DNA from: Ignavibacteria bacterium
Lineage (GTDB): Bacteria > Bacteroidota > Ignavibacteria > Tepidaquicellales > Tepidaquicellaceae
Reading direction: 5' to 3'
DNA length: 64,000 nt
Assembly (NCBI GenBank): GCA_028714695.1
Contig: JAQTLX010000003.1
Coordinates: 186,001-250,000, forward strand
A program made the translations under genes and the position numbers. Of the stretch, positions 44,188 to 53,638 are shown one piece after another. Each line of letters starts with the position of its first letter. Within the stretch, counting starts at the first letter, position 1. The notes under the pieces were generated by a model. The model was not told where the DNA came from, did no database searches, and saw nothing but the letters and a program-made list of their open reading frames with translations.

Positions 44188-46524
44188 ATGAGCGAAAGAA
44201 TAAAAATACTTGTAGCAGAAGATAACAAAAACGATCTGAAACTGCTTGAAAAACAACTTAAAAAAGAATATCCGAACTATGAAATCGTGAACGTGGAGAC
44301 TGAGCACGATTACAGAAATGCAATAACGGATTTTAAACCCGATATAATAATTTCCGATTATTCGATGCCTACTTTTGACGGAATGAGTGCGCTGAAAATA
44401 AAACTGGAGATGCTGCCGTTAGTTCCGTTTATAATTGTAACAGGCTCGATAAACGAGGAAACGGCGGTTCGGTGTCTGAAGGCAGGTGCAGATGATTACG
44501 TAATAAAGGAACAGATACCGCAGATTAATAAATCGATAAAAGCAGCATTTAAAACTTACGAATTAAATGCCGAACGCAGAAAAGCCGAAGCAGCCCTTAT
44601 TGAAAATGAAGAAAAATACAGAACACTTGTTGAAAATCTTGCCGTTGGAGTGTATCAGATTGCGCAAGGAGGTGAGATACTCGAGGCCAACCCCGCATTT
44701 AGAAAAATTATTGGTTTTAAAGAATCAGGTGCCGGAAGCGAGTATCAAAAAGAAGTTTTGTCTAAATATTCCGTTCTGGATTTTTATCCCGATAATGATG
44801 TCCGTAATGATTTCCTGATAAGAATTACCGAAAAGGGAGAAGTGAAAAATGAAGAAATGCAGATTTACGATTTGAATAAAAATCTTATCTGGGTTTCAAT
44901 AAACGCGAAAGCAAGGTTCGATGAAGCGGGCAAACTGATGTGGATAGACGGAGTGATGGAGAATATAACAAAAAGAAAAGAATCGGAGGAGGAGATTAAA
45001 AAACTCTCCCGCGCAATGGAACAGAGTCCGGCATTAATAATCATCACTGACATTAAAGGAAATATCGAATTTGTCAATCCGAAATTTGTTGAAGTTACCG
45101 GATATAAACCGGATGAAGTCATCGGAAAAAATCCCAGGTTATTGAAATCGGGAATAACTTCCCCTGATGACTACAGCAGGTTATGGAAAACGATTTCGTC
45201 CGGTAAGGAATGGCGGGGCGAGATACACAATAGAAAGAAAAACGGAGAACTATACTGGGAATCGGCGTCTATTTCCCCTATCAGGGACTCAAAAGGAAAT
45301 ATCACGCACTATCTTGCCGTGAAAGAGGATATTACGGAAAAGAAAAAGAAAGAAATAGAACTGCTTGAAGCAAAAGAAAAAGCCGAAGAAATGAGCAGGC
45401 TGAAATCGTTTTTTCTTGCAAACATGAGTCATGAACTTAGAACGCCGATGGTTGCCATTCTGGGGTTTTCGGAAATTCTTTCCGATATCGTAACAGAAGG
45501 GGAAGCAAAAGAATATGTGGATATGATAAACAAGGGCGGGACAAGATTAATGGAAACGCTGAATCTTATTCTAAACCTTTCTCTTATCGAAGCGGAGAAA
45601 TTGACTATTGTAAAATCCAAAACCGATATCGCAAAAGAAATCAATGAAATGGTGGCGTTTTATAAAAATACAGCAACAAAGAAAAATCTCTATATCAATA
45701 CAGAACTGGAATTTGAGACTTTATGTATTAATCTTGACGGCAGAATTCTAAGAGAGGTAATCAGCAATCTTCTAAACAATGCAATCAAATATACTGCTAA
45801 CGGCGGTATAACGATTAACGCCAATAAAGAAAAACGCGGGGGAAAAATATGCGCTGTTATAAGAGTAAAAGATACCGGCATTGGAATTCCCGCCGACAAG
45901 CAAGACTTGATATGGGAAGAATACAGGCAGGTAAGCGAAGGCTACAACCGCTCTTTTGAAGGAACCGGTCTGGGATTAACAATCACGAAGAATTTTGTTG
46001 AAAAATTGGGAGGCGATATATTCGTCGAAAAGAGCGAAGTAGGAAAGGGTTCTGTTTTTCTTGTATCTTTCCCGCTTTATGATGATTCGGAAAACAATGA
46101 ACAGAACGGCAGCAGTCAAAATTCCGGCAGGAATTTACCGCTTCAGGAAAACAAACTTAAAAATGTACTGTATGTTGAAGATGACGAAGATACGGTCAGT
46201 CTTGTTAAATTATATCTTGAAGATATTTGCTGTCTGGATGAGGCAGGGAGCAGTATAGATTCTATTAAAAAACTGAAAAAGAAAAAATATGACGCGATAC
46301 TGATGGATATTAATCTCGGTTCAGGAGCAAACGGGCTTGAAACGGTCGAAATGATAAGGATGATGCCTGACTACGAAAATACTCCAATTATAGCAGTAAC
46401 AGCATTTGCCATGGTCGGAGATAAGGAAGAATTTCTGCAGAAAGGATGTTCAGACTATCTTTCGAAGCCGTTCAGGAAAGATGAAATACAGTCTCTTGTG
46501 AAGAGAGTACTTAAAGAAACTTAA
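44188..46524 (+). CDS. Hybrid histidine kinase REC-PAS-PAS-HisKA-HATPase-REC
   Basis: 778 residues, ATG at 44188. REC1 (1-125, D57 in ISDYSMPTFDG), PAS (about 135-262), PAS (about 268-395), HisKA with H415 in MSHELRTPMVAIL, HATPase_c (about 515-630; NNAIKYT, DTGIGIP, GTGLGLTI) and REC2 (about 655-778; LMDINLGSGANG) are all intact. It has an input receiver at the front and an output receiver at the back, so it can sit in the middle of a phosphorelay fed by the Rcp1-like protein. No membrane segment. It ends the sensory cluster and converges on the TonB receptor gene, 122 bp between stops. Confidence 0.94.
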   Translation: MSERIKILVAEDNKNDLKLLEKQLKKEYPNYEIVNVETEHDYRNAITDFKPDIIISDYSMPTFDGMSALKIKLEMLPLVPFIIVTGSINEETAVRCLKAGADDYVIKEQIPQINKSIKAAFKTYELNAERRKAEAALIENEEKYRTLVENLAVGVYQIAQGGEILEANPAFRKIIGFKESGAGSEYQKEVLSKYSVLDFYPDNDVRNDFLIRITEKGEVKNEEMQIYDLNKNLIWVSINAKARFDEAGKLMWIDGVMENITKRKESEEEIKKLSRAMEQSPALIIITDIKGNIEFVNPKFVEVTGYKPDEVIGKNPRLLKSGITSPDDYSRLWKTISSGKEWRGEIHNRKKNGELYWESASISPIRDSKGNITHYLAVKEDITEKKKKEIELLEAKEKAEEMSRLKSFFLANMSHELRTPMVAILGFSEILSDIVTEGEAKEYVDMINKGGTRLMETLNLILNLSLIEAEKLTIVKSKTDIAKEINEMVAFYKNTATKKNLYINTELEFETLCINLDGRILREVISNLLNNAIKYTANGGITINANKEKRGGKICAVIRVKDTGIGIPADKQDLIWEEYRQVSEGYNRSFEGTGLGLTITKNFVEKLGGDIFVEKSEVGKGSVFLVSFPLYDDSENNEQNGSSQNSGRNLPLQENKLKNVLYVEDDEDTVSLVKLYLEDICCLDEAGSSIDSIKKLKKKKYDAILMDINLGSGANGLETVEMIRMMPDYENTPIIAVTAFAMVGDKEEFLQKGCSDYLSKPFRKDEIQSLVKRVLKET

Positions 46525-46646
46525 AGCATATTTGATTATAAAAAAGATAGAGCCTGTAATTTTAGCACCCGGCGGGGATACTTTCGATAATGAAAATATC
46601 CCCTATACGGATGCGTTGTTCTCCCTCTGTTTAAATTAATTCAATG

Positions 46647-49079
46647 CTACAGGCTGCCTCTTAATGTAAGTACAAGATTTCTTCCCGGCGCATTTATACC
46701 TGAAGAGAAAGTTCTGTAATTCTTATCAAGAATATTATCAAGTCCTACCTGTAATGAAAGATTCGGAGTAAACTGATATGCCGCTTTCAGGTTTAATGTG
46801 TACCAACTCGGCATTCCGAAAGGCGTGGCGTCCGCAAAATTATCTTCGCCTTCCATGTTATAATCATAAGAGTGTTTCCATCCGTTATATGCTACAGAAA
46901 ATTCCCCTCTGAATTTATTGAGTTTCAATTGAAAACTTGTTTGTCCGTAAACCGGAGGAATGTGGTCAAGTGCCGCATCCGTTGAATCGGTTTTAATTCT
47001 TCCGTATGTGAAATTAAGAGTGCTTACGATTGAAAAATAACTTGTAAGGTCCGCCGAAAGATTAAGGTTGTAACCGAGTATGTACGAGCCTTTTTCGGCA
47101 TTCTGGTTTGCGGAAACGAGTGCTTTCTCTCCGTCATAGATAATTGTATCGGAACCGTTATATTTAAACGGCGCTGTTACGATTGCATTTTGATAAAGAG
47201 TCGCAAATGCTATGCCTTCGATTTTTATGCTGTTGAGAAACACTTTCGATATTCCTATTTCACCTGTATATGTATATTCGGGTTTCAAGTCAGGATTAGG
47301 AACTATGACCGAACCAAGCGTTGTGGAAGTGCCTTTAACAGTTTCAAAAATTTTCGCTAAGTCGTCTGCATTTGGCGCCCTGAATCCTGTTGAACCGTTT
47401 ATATAGAATCTCCAGTTATCGCCCGGCATAACCGCAAGTCCAATATGTCCGGTTACAGCGGCATTCTTCTGGTTTGCTTCTTTGAACGGGAATTTATAGA
47501 AAGTTGTATCTTCAAATTTTGAATCCAGAGTCACATAACTGAATCTTGCTCCATCGGAAAGTACGAGATTTTTATTTATTTCCCAACTGTGAGAAATATA
47601 TCCGGCAAAGGACTTCATATTATTACTGCCGTCGGGATATCTTGTACTTGCAGGTGATTCAACGCCTGTTTTTATATTTCTGCTGAATGCAGTAGATTTA
47701 AGGTCGTTATATGTTCCTTCTATTCCGTAACGTATTTCATTGTCGTTTATTTTTTTATTCAAATCAAAGTTTAAAGTAAATACATTTACTTTTTCTGTGC
47801 GGCTTGTTAGTCCCGATTTGTTCCATCCGCGGTTGTTTCTGCTTTCTTTGATATTCTGATACGCAAGAATCAATTGCGCGTTATCGTAGAACGATTTATC
47901 GTTTTTAAGGTCAAGTTTGTAAAGACCCATGAGTCTTTGTTCGGGACCGTAATACCATTCGGCATTTGTAAAATTGCCGTTGCTGCCTATTGTATTGAGT
48001 CTGTCATATCTGGGAATGTCGCCTGTATTCGAATACTGGAAATTAAAAGTATGTTTCACTTTATCGCTTTGCTTTATTAGAATTTTTTCCATGATATCAT
48101 ACTGCTCGTAACCGGAAGGGCTTTGCTTATTAATCTTATCGTTGACGAGCATTGTATCTCTGCCGTTTATTCTTCCGCCGATATAATATCTTTTCCATGC
48201 ATCGCTGGCAGTGATATCGTAGTTGCCGCCCATTCTGAGGTCGCCGAATTTTGAATATGTAAAACTTGTAAGGAAGGCGATATTTTTCAGACCTATATTA
48301 AAATTAACATGTCCGGTTTTTTCTTCGTTTGCAGTTGAATAGCGGACGTATGCATCGGCTTTGTAATAGGTCTTGTTAAGGAAACCAAGCGCGGGGTCTT
48401 TTGAATAAAACGCCATAACACCTCCAAGCGCATCGCTGCCGTACATAAGCGAACCGGGACCGTAAAGAACCTCGACTCGGTCAAGCATATTCTGGTCTAT
48501 TCGCAGTACATTCTGAAGGTGTCCTGCTCTGAAAATTATATTGTTCATTCTCACGCCGTCGACAACTATAAGAACCCGGCTTGCTTCAAAGCCTCTGAGT
48601 ACGGGACTTCCGCCTTCCTGCTGGCTCTTTTGCACAAATACATTCCCGGTTTTTTCAAGCAATTCGCCTGTGTTCTGAGTGTTGAGATTCTGAATATCCT
48701 TTGAGTTAAGAATTAATACCTGATTCGGAACGTCCTGAAGTTTTTCTTTGAACCTGTCTGCTGAAACAATGATTTCATCAGTTGAATAACTTTTCGCACT
48801 GAGATAAACTTTGTAATTGGCTGATTCGAGTGTGGAAAATGCAAAATAAGAATCCTGATAACCTACCGCCTGAATTGTCAATTTATCTGAACCTTTAAAT
48901 TTCGAAAGATCGGCTTGACCCAATACATCGGAATATATATTTTCTTTGCCGTCAACGGTAATCTGTGCTCCGTTAACGGGTTTTAATGTTTCTTTGTCAA
49001 GAATTGTAATTGTCTGCGAGTACGCAAACTGCAAAAATACGGACAGTAAAAAAACCGTCAATAATGCCAATTTTTTCAT
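46647..49079 (-). CDS. TonB-dependent receptor with carboxypeptidase-like N-domain
   Basis: 810 residues, ATG at 49079. Signal peptide to about residue 21 (AYSQ). A CarboxypepD_reg-like sandwich (about 25-95, LDKETLKPVNGAQITVDGKE) precedes a TonB-box/plug region (DEIIVSADRFKEKL, then LRGFEASRVLIVVDGVRMNN; LYGPGSLMYGSDALGGVM). The barrel ends in GRNLVLTLRGSL. The plug pattern with NNIIFRAGHLQNVLRID resembles haem/haemoglobin and metal receptors of Bacteroidota. A small exported protein gene lies 118 bp upstream on the same strand and may belong to the same uptake system. The ligand is not proven. Confidence 0.9.
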   Translation of the reverse strand: MKKLALLTVFLLSVFLQFAYSQTITILDKETLKPVNGAQITVDGKENIYSDVLGQADLSKFKGSDKLTIQAVGYQDSYFAFSTLESANYKVYLSAKSYSTDEIIVSADRFKEKLQDVPNQVLILNSKDIQNLNTQNTGELLEKTGNVFVQKSQQEGGSPVLRGFEASRVLIVVDGVRMNNIIFRAGHLQNVLRIDQNMLDRVEVLYGPGSLMYGSDALGGVMAFYSKDPALGFLNKTYYKADAYVRYSTANEEKTGHVNFNIGLKNIAFLTSFTYSKFGDLRMGGNYDITASDAWKRYYIGGRINGRDTMLVNDKINKQSPSGYEQYDIMEKILIKQSDKVKHTFNFQYSNTGDIPRYDRLNTIGSNGNFTNAEWYYGPEQRLMGLYKLDLKNDKSFYDNAQLILAYQNIKESRNNRGWNKSGLTSRTEKVNVFTLNFDLNKKINDNEIRYGIEGTYNDLKSTAFSRNIKTGVESPASTRYPDGSNNMKSFAGYISHSWEINKNLVLSDGARFSYVTLDSKFEDTTFYKFPFKEANQKNAAVTGHIGLAVMPGDNWRFYINGSTGFRAPNADDLAKIFETVKGTSTTLGSVIVPNPDLKPEYTYTGEIGISKVFLNSIKIEGIAFATLYQNAIVTAPFKYNGSDTIIYDGEKALVSANQNAEKGSYILGYNLNLSADLTSYFSIVSTLNFTYGRIKTDSTDAALDHIPPVYGQTSFQLKLNKFRGEFSVAYNGWKHSYDYNMEGEDNFADATPFGMPSWYTLNLKAAYQFTPNLSLQVGLDNILDKNYRTFSSGINAPGRNLVLTLRGSL

Positions 49080-49197
49080 GATATAATTATAGTTTTGTTT
49101 TTGAAAATGTTTACGGCTAGAACAGCATATTATGACTCATTTCAACGGAAAAGAGTAATAACATTTATGCTATTATAAGATTAAATCAAATGTGATT

Positions 49198-49728
49198 TCA
49201 GGATATGGACTTTGGAGGCGGAGACGGGATATCTTCCGTCAGACAATTTAAACTCGAAATAAGTTTTAAAGATATTTGAGATGGTAAATCATAATTTGTA
49301 TATCTGAAAACATTAGGCGTTAATGCCTGCGTTATTAAAATTTTAACGATGCTTTTTACGGCTACGTTGGAATCATCGTCCTGTACTTCACTCAGATATT
49401 CGGCAAATGCATTTTGCAAAATATCCTCGAAGGAGTCATGAAAACAATGATAATAAGTATAATTACCCTTGTACACTTCCATAAAAATATCATACATCCT
49501 GCCGTTATAACAAATTTCTTCGTCGCTAATCTTTTCAAATTCGTCGGTTGAATATTTGAGAGTATTGTTAATCTTTATCAGTTCAAGATTGTTAAGAGAT
49601 AGTTGCTCTAATCCTTCGTTTTCTGCTGCGAGTTTAAAGTTGTTTAATAACTGTAAATACACGAAGTAGTACCCTCCGGCATTGAAAATAAACAGTAAAA
49701 CAAGCAATATTGATAATATTTTTCTCAA
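49198..49728 (-). CDS. Small exported protein upstream of the TonB receptor, 176 aa
   Basis: ATG at 49728. An N-terminal signal or anchor (RKILSILLVLLFIFNAGGYY) is followed by an acidic helical and beta body (EEICYNGRMYDIFMEVYKGN) and a proline-rich end (DIPSPPPKSIS). Short exported proteins with a PPPK-like end occur next to metal or haem TonB receptors in Bacteroidota; I recall this from context only. Three conserved-looking Cys and the YYHCFHDS segment could bind metal. It probably acts in the periplasm with the receptor. Confidence 0.65.
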   Translation of the reverse strand: MRKILSILLVLLFIFNAGGYYFVYLQLLNNFKLAAENEGLEQLSLNNLELIKINNTLKYSTDEFEKISDEEICYNGRMYDIFMEVYKGNYTYYHCFHDSFEDILQNAFAEYLSEVQDDDSNVAVKSIVKILITQALTPNVFRYTNYDLPSQISLKLISSLNCLTEDIPSPPPKSIS

Positions 49729-50040
49729 ATAGTGAGTATTGGTGCAGAATAATTCATTAAAGCGTATTAAAATATATAATAAAAAATATTAATATTAAAC
49801 TCTATTAAAAGATTTTTTTTAGTCATTAAAAGGGATGAAATACTTTTAATAATGCATTTTTCCGTTTCCGAAAAAATTAAAAATTTTTAAAATAATGTAA
49901 CAAATTTTGAGAAATTCAGTAGAATATACTAACGGACTTTAATTTCATGCGCATTTACTGAATATTGCATATGGTATGCCGGGTAAGACCGTTTCGAAAA
50001 TGAAAATTGATACGGGAGGATAAATTTTAAAAACCACAAA
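49729..50040. other. Divergent promoter region, no gene seen
   Basis: About 310 AT-rich bases between the exported protein gene (minus) and the DUF5916 gene (plus). No clear operator or small gene. GGGAGGA at 50015-50021 is an SD-like word some 20 bp before the ATG at 50041. Confidence 0.4.
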
Positions 50041-52533
50041 ATGAGATTTATGACCGTAAAATTACGAAAAACAGTAATTGTTGTTACTTTTATTTTTACA
50101 CTGATGGTATTGATACCCGCTTTATTGTCTGCCGGATTTAAAAACTCTTCCTATTATGAAAATAACAACTCAAAGAGTAATTGCTGTTTTCAGGACAGTA
50201 TTCATACAACGAGTGATAATACGGTAAGCATTTCGGAATTAATTCCTGATAGTAAATCTATCTCTACCCGGGATTCTTCAAAGAACAGAACCGATTCAAC
50301 ACTGGTCTCCGCAAACGGAAAGTTTGAACCGAATAAGTTTTCCGAATTAACCATTACAAGACAGGACAATTCGAGCATAAAGATTGACGGTGAACTTAAC
50401 GAACCGGTCTGGCAGAAAATCGCAAGGTACAACAATTTTTCCGAATGCAGTCCCGGAGACAACACGAAACCCGAAGTGAAAACGGAAGTGATGATGTATT
50501 ATGACGACAACAATTTGTATTTTGGTTTTATTTGTTATGAAAACGACATGACCAAAGTGCGCAAGACGCTTGCCGACCGCGACCATATTTTTCAGGATGA
50601 CTTCGTGGGATTCTTTCTTGATACATATAAAGAAAGCAGGCAGGCGTATGAACTTTTCGTTACTCCTTACGGAATTCAGGGCGATTTAATGTGGACAACG
50701 CCCGGAAACGAAGACCAGACATTCGATATGATATGGTATTCGGCTGCCAAGGAATACAAAGACAGGTGGACAGTGGAAATTGCAATTCCTTTCAAGAGCA
50801 TAAGATTTCCAGACAGAGATGTACAGGACTGGCAAATACAGTTCCTCAGAATCCGTCCACGCGAAAACCGTTATCAGTATTCTCTGATGCCCATATCACG
50901 TGACGATCCTACTTTATTTACACATGCATGCGCAATTAAAGGCGTAACGAACATAAAAGGAGGAAAAAACCTTGAGGTTCTTCCATATTTAATGACGACA
51001 CAATCGGGTTCGATATCCGACAAGGATAATGCCGATTCGAAATTTGTGAACGAAAAAACAAAAGGTGAAGCAGGCGTAAATATAAAATATGGAATTACAT
51101 CAACGCTTACCGCGGATGTAACCGTGAATCCTGATTTTTCTCAGGTAGAATCAGATGCAGGGGTTATTACCGCGAATAACACATATGCAATTTATTACAA
51201 TGAGAAGCGTCCTTTCTTCCTTGAAGGGGCGAACATTTTTTCATCGCCGACCCAGGTTGTGTACACCAGGGAAATAAACAATCCTATGTTTGCTTTGAAA
51301 CTTACGGGCAAGTCGGGTAAAACTGAAATTGGAATTTTATCCGCTTACGATAAGAAAACTCCGTTTATTATTCCTTTTAAAGAGTCCAGCGATTTTGTGG
51401 CAACAAACAGACACTCGCTTTCAAATATTGTGAGGGTGAAACATTCAATTAAAAGTGACGATTCATACATCGGACTGGTATTTACAGACAGACAGGTCGG
51501 GAAAGAAGGGAAGGATGTTCCCGATGTTGACGGTTACAACAGGAATTACGGCATTGACGGGAAGTACCGTTTTTTGAAAAACTTTTCGTTGGATTTTCAG
51601 GTCCTGCATTCGGAATCGAAAGAAATAAATTACAGCGACTATAACGCTTCAGGTTCATTTGACCACGGCAGAAAAACGAAGGCGCTTGACGGCGAATCAT
51701 TTTCCGGCATGCAGTATTACGCGGCGCTTTACAGGGATGCGAGAGCATGGAGTTATAATGTGCAGTTCAATGCGAATTCGCCGAACGTAAGAAAAGACAA
51801 CGGATATCTTTCGAGCAATGATAATATTACAATTTCAACCTGGCAGGGATACATGTTCTATCCGGAGACAAAATTTATAACACGGGTACAACCGCAATTT
51901 TATACGCATTTAATTCATGACTATGCCGGCAACTTACGCGAAAAATATTTTCAACTCGAGGTGTGGATGCAGTTCATACACCAGATAAGCGTGGACATGG
52001 GTTTCCGTCCTGTTAACAGCGAAGTATGGGGCGGCGAATACAATCAGGGCGCAAGGTCGGGCTGGATAAACCTCAGCGTGAATACGTTTGATAAATTTAC
52101 TTTCGGCGCCTATATGGATATTGGCAAATCTATAATCAGGAATGATACTCCTGCTGTCGGTTATAAGCAGGCGTACAGTTTTTGGTCGACATTCAAACCA
52201 ATTAACAGTATCGTAATGTCGAATTCGTGGGATTATTACGAACTCGCGACAAGTTACGGCGGCGAAAAATTATACGCGGGATATATTTTCAGGGACGTTA
52301 CTACATATAATATCACGAAAGAAATTAGTCTTAGATTTATAGGCGAATATAATTCTTTTTCGGGTGGGTTTTATTTCAATCCTCTGGCTAGTTACAAACC
52401 TAATCCGTTCACTATATTTTATTTCGGATTCACAAATTCTTATGAGAATCTAAACACACCTGAAAACAAGATGAAATATGTAATGACTGACAGGCAGTTC
52501 TTTCTCAAAATGCAGTACCTGTTCAGGATATAA
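50041..52533 (+). CDS. CBM9-like plus DUF5916 outer membrane protein
   Basis: 830 residues. A signal segment (about 8-32) and a Ser/Asn-rich linker precede a CBM9-like domain (about 95-290; IKIDGELNEPVWQKIARYNN, MMYYDDNNLYFGFICYE, DFVGFFLDTY, WTVEIAIPFKSIRF). The rest is DUF5916, which begins with SQVESDAGVITANNTYAIYY and EKRPFFLEGANIF and continues as antiparallel strands that probably form an outer membrane barrel. The C-terminal FFLKMQYLFRI is an aromatic barrel end. Family members are common in Bacteroidota and lack an assigned reaction; carbohydrate or peptide handling at the surface is inferred from the CBM9 part. Confidence 0.88.
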   Translation: MRFMTVKLRKTVIVVTFIFTLMVLIPALLSAGFKNSSYYENNNSKSNCCFQDSIHTTSDNTVSISELIPDSKSISTRDSSKNRTDSTLVSANGKFEPNKFSELTITRQDNSSIKIDGELNEPVWQKIARYNNFSECSPGDNTKPEVKTEVMMYYDDNNLYFGFICYENDMTKVRKTLADRDHIFQDDFVGFFLDTYKESRQAYELFVTPYGIQGDLMWTTPGNEDQTFDMIWYSAAKEYKDRWTVEIAIPFKSIRFPDRDVQDWQIQFLRIRPRENRYQYSLMPISRDDPTLFTHACAIKGVTNIKGGKNLEVLPYLMTTQSGSISDKDNADSKFVNEKTKGEAGVNIKYGITSTLTADVTVNPDFSQVESDAGVITANNTYAIYYNEKRPFFLEGANIFSSPTQVVYTREINNPMFALKLTGKSGKTEIGILSAYDKKTPFIIPFKESSDFVATNRHSLSNIVRVKHSIKSDDSYIGLVFTDRQVGKEGKDVPDVDGYNRNYGIDGKYRFLKNFSLDFQVLHSESKEINYSDYNASGSFDHGRKTKALDGESFSGMQYYAALYRDARAWSYNVQFNANSPNVRKDNGYLSSNDNITISTWQGYMFYPETKFITRVQPQFYTHLIHDYAGNLREKYFQLEVWMQFIHQISVDMGFRPVNSEVWGGEYNQGARSGWINLSVNTFDKFTFGAYMDIGKSIIRNDTPAVGYKQAYSFWSTFKPINSIVMSNSWDYYELATSYGGEKLYAGYIFRDVTTYNITKEISLRFIGEYNSFSGGFYFNPLASYKPNPFTIFYFGFTNSYENLNTPENKMKYVMTDRQFFLKMQYLFRI

Positions 52534-52586
52534 AATATTGTATTTGATATCCTGAACAGGTTACGAAGTGTCAGCTTCGTAACCTG
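52519..52586 (+). terminator. Two overlapping hairpins after the DUF5916 gene
   Basis: Hairpin 1: CCTGTTCAGGATAT (52519-52532) with ATATCCTGAACAGG (52547-52560), starting within the last codons. Hairpin 2: CAGGTTACGAAG (52557-52568) with CTTCGTAACCTG (52575-52586), followed by a T-run after 52592. Both are perfect. They share CAGG at 52557-52560, so only one can be fully formed at a time. Confidence 0.8.
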
Positions 52587-52824
52587 ATAGCATTTTTTCT
52601 AAAATAATATCGTCCTTACGGGACTCAAAGAAAGTGAAACTCGATTTCCTCCCAAGATATCGCCCCCCTTGGACAATCAAATAGAGTTAATATGCGTACT
52701 ATTAATTATAGTTTTCTTACTTCTCTTATACGCTGCAAACCATTAAAATTCAAATAAAATCACCGTTTTTTCTGGTACGAGAATTGCAGATAGGTAAGTG
52801 GTTTTAAATAACGAAAGGGAGAAA

Positions 52825-53025
52825 ATGCATTACACGGCATTTGTTATACATAATTCATATTCTATTCTACAAAGTTTTAATCCCGCAATAATAATATTTA
52901 TTGCTCTTATTATTCCGGACAGGTCAAGGTTCTTCATAATTTTCTCCCGTATATATAAATACACTGTTCAAACAAAACAAATTGAAACCTCCAAAAATTA
53001 TAAGCGGTTAATATCCGATAAATAG
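52825..53025 (+). CDS. Possible small membrane protein, 66 aa
   Basis: ATG at 52825 preceded by AAAGGGAGA, a good ribosome binding site. The peptide (MHYTAFVIHNSYSILQSFNP, then AIIIFIALIIP) has one hydrophobic helix and a basic tail. A strong terminator lies 25 bp past the stop. The RBS and start (52817-52826) are perfectly complementary over 10 bases to 52939-52948 within the frame. No family likeness. The rest of the 625-bp gap holds no other candidate. Confidence 0.35.
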   Translation: MHYTAFVIHNSYSILQSFNPAIIIFIALIIPDRSRFFIIFSRIYKYTVQTKQIETSKNYKRLISDK

Positions 53026-53049
53026 TTCTGTCACTTTCATAATCTAAGG

Positions 53050-53090
53050 AAGTGCTGTTATCGTTTCGATGACGGCACTTTTTATTTTTA
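53050..53090 (+). terminator. Strong rho-independent terminator
   Basis: A 14-bp stem (53050-53063 with 53067-53080) has only G-U wobbles as exceptions, with a 3-base loop and a T-rich tail. It lies downstream of a gap with no established gene, which implies a transcript there. Confidence 0.85.
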
Positions 53091-53158
53091 TGCACCAAGT
53101 ATTATCTTCATAACTCAAAATGAATATTATTAATTGTTTTTAATTTGTAATTTTCAAT

Positions 53159-53638
53159 ATGCAAACAGAATCATTTTTAAAAGCAATTCAACTCATGCTG
53201 GCACCGGCGGTGATGATTTCCGCGTGCGGGCTGTTATTGCTGGGAATCAGCAATAAGTATTCATCTATAAACAACAGAATCAGGCTTTTAACTGAAGAAA
53301 GAAGAAGAATACACAATAAAATCAAGGACGGCGCAGAACTTGACTATATGGAAACTACGAGGCATCAAAGTATTGCAAGGCAGTTAAATGACATATTATT
53401 CAGGGCAAAACTGGTAAGAAATACGGTTTCTTTTTATGTTACGGGGCTTTTTCTTTTTATAATTACATCGCTTGTAATCGGTCTGGATATGATGCTGGTA
53501 ACGAAAATTACTGATTATATAGCAGTCTCGATTTTTATACTGGGCATGATGTCTGTCGGCATAGGCCTGATTTTTTCTCTTAAAGAAACACTTAAAGGTT
53601 ATAAAATTATAGAAGTAGAGGTAAAGGCAGAAGAATGA
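53159..53638 (+). CDS. DUF2721 family membrane protein
   Basis: 159 residues, ATG at 53159. The pattern is that of DUF2721: an N-terminal helix (LKAIQLMLAPAVMISACGLL), a cytoplasmic charged segment (SINNRIRLLTEERRRI), then two more membrane helices (YVTGLFLFIITSLVIG, VSIFILGMMSVGIGLIF). It resides in the inner membrane; no function is known. Its stop overlaps the next start by 4 bp (ATGA), and it opens a long co-directional run of genes. Confidence 0.9.
   Translation: MQTESFLKAIQLMLAPAVMISACGLLLLGISNKYSSINNRIRLLTEERRRIHNKIKDGAELDYMETTRHQSIARQLNDILFRAKLVRNTVSFYVTGLFLFIITSLVIGLDMMLVTKITDYIAVSIFILGMMSVGIGLIFSLKETLKGYKIIEVEVKAEE

Noticed and set aside
49080-49197. Possible cobalamin or other riboswitch before the TonB receptor.
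   Set aside because: Only 118 bases, AT-rich, without the conserved helices or boxes of a known riboswitch.
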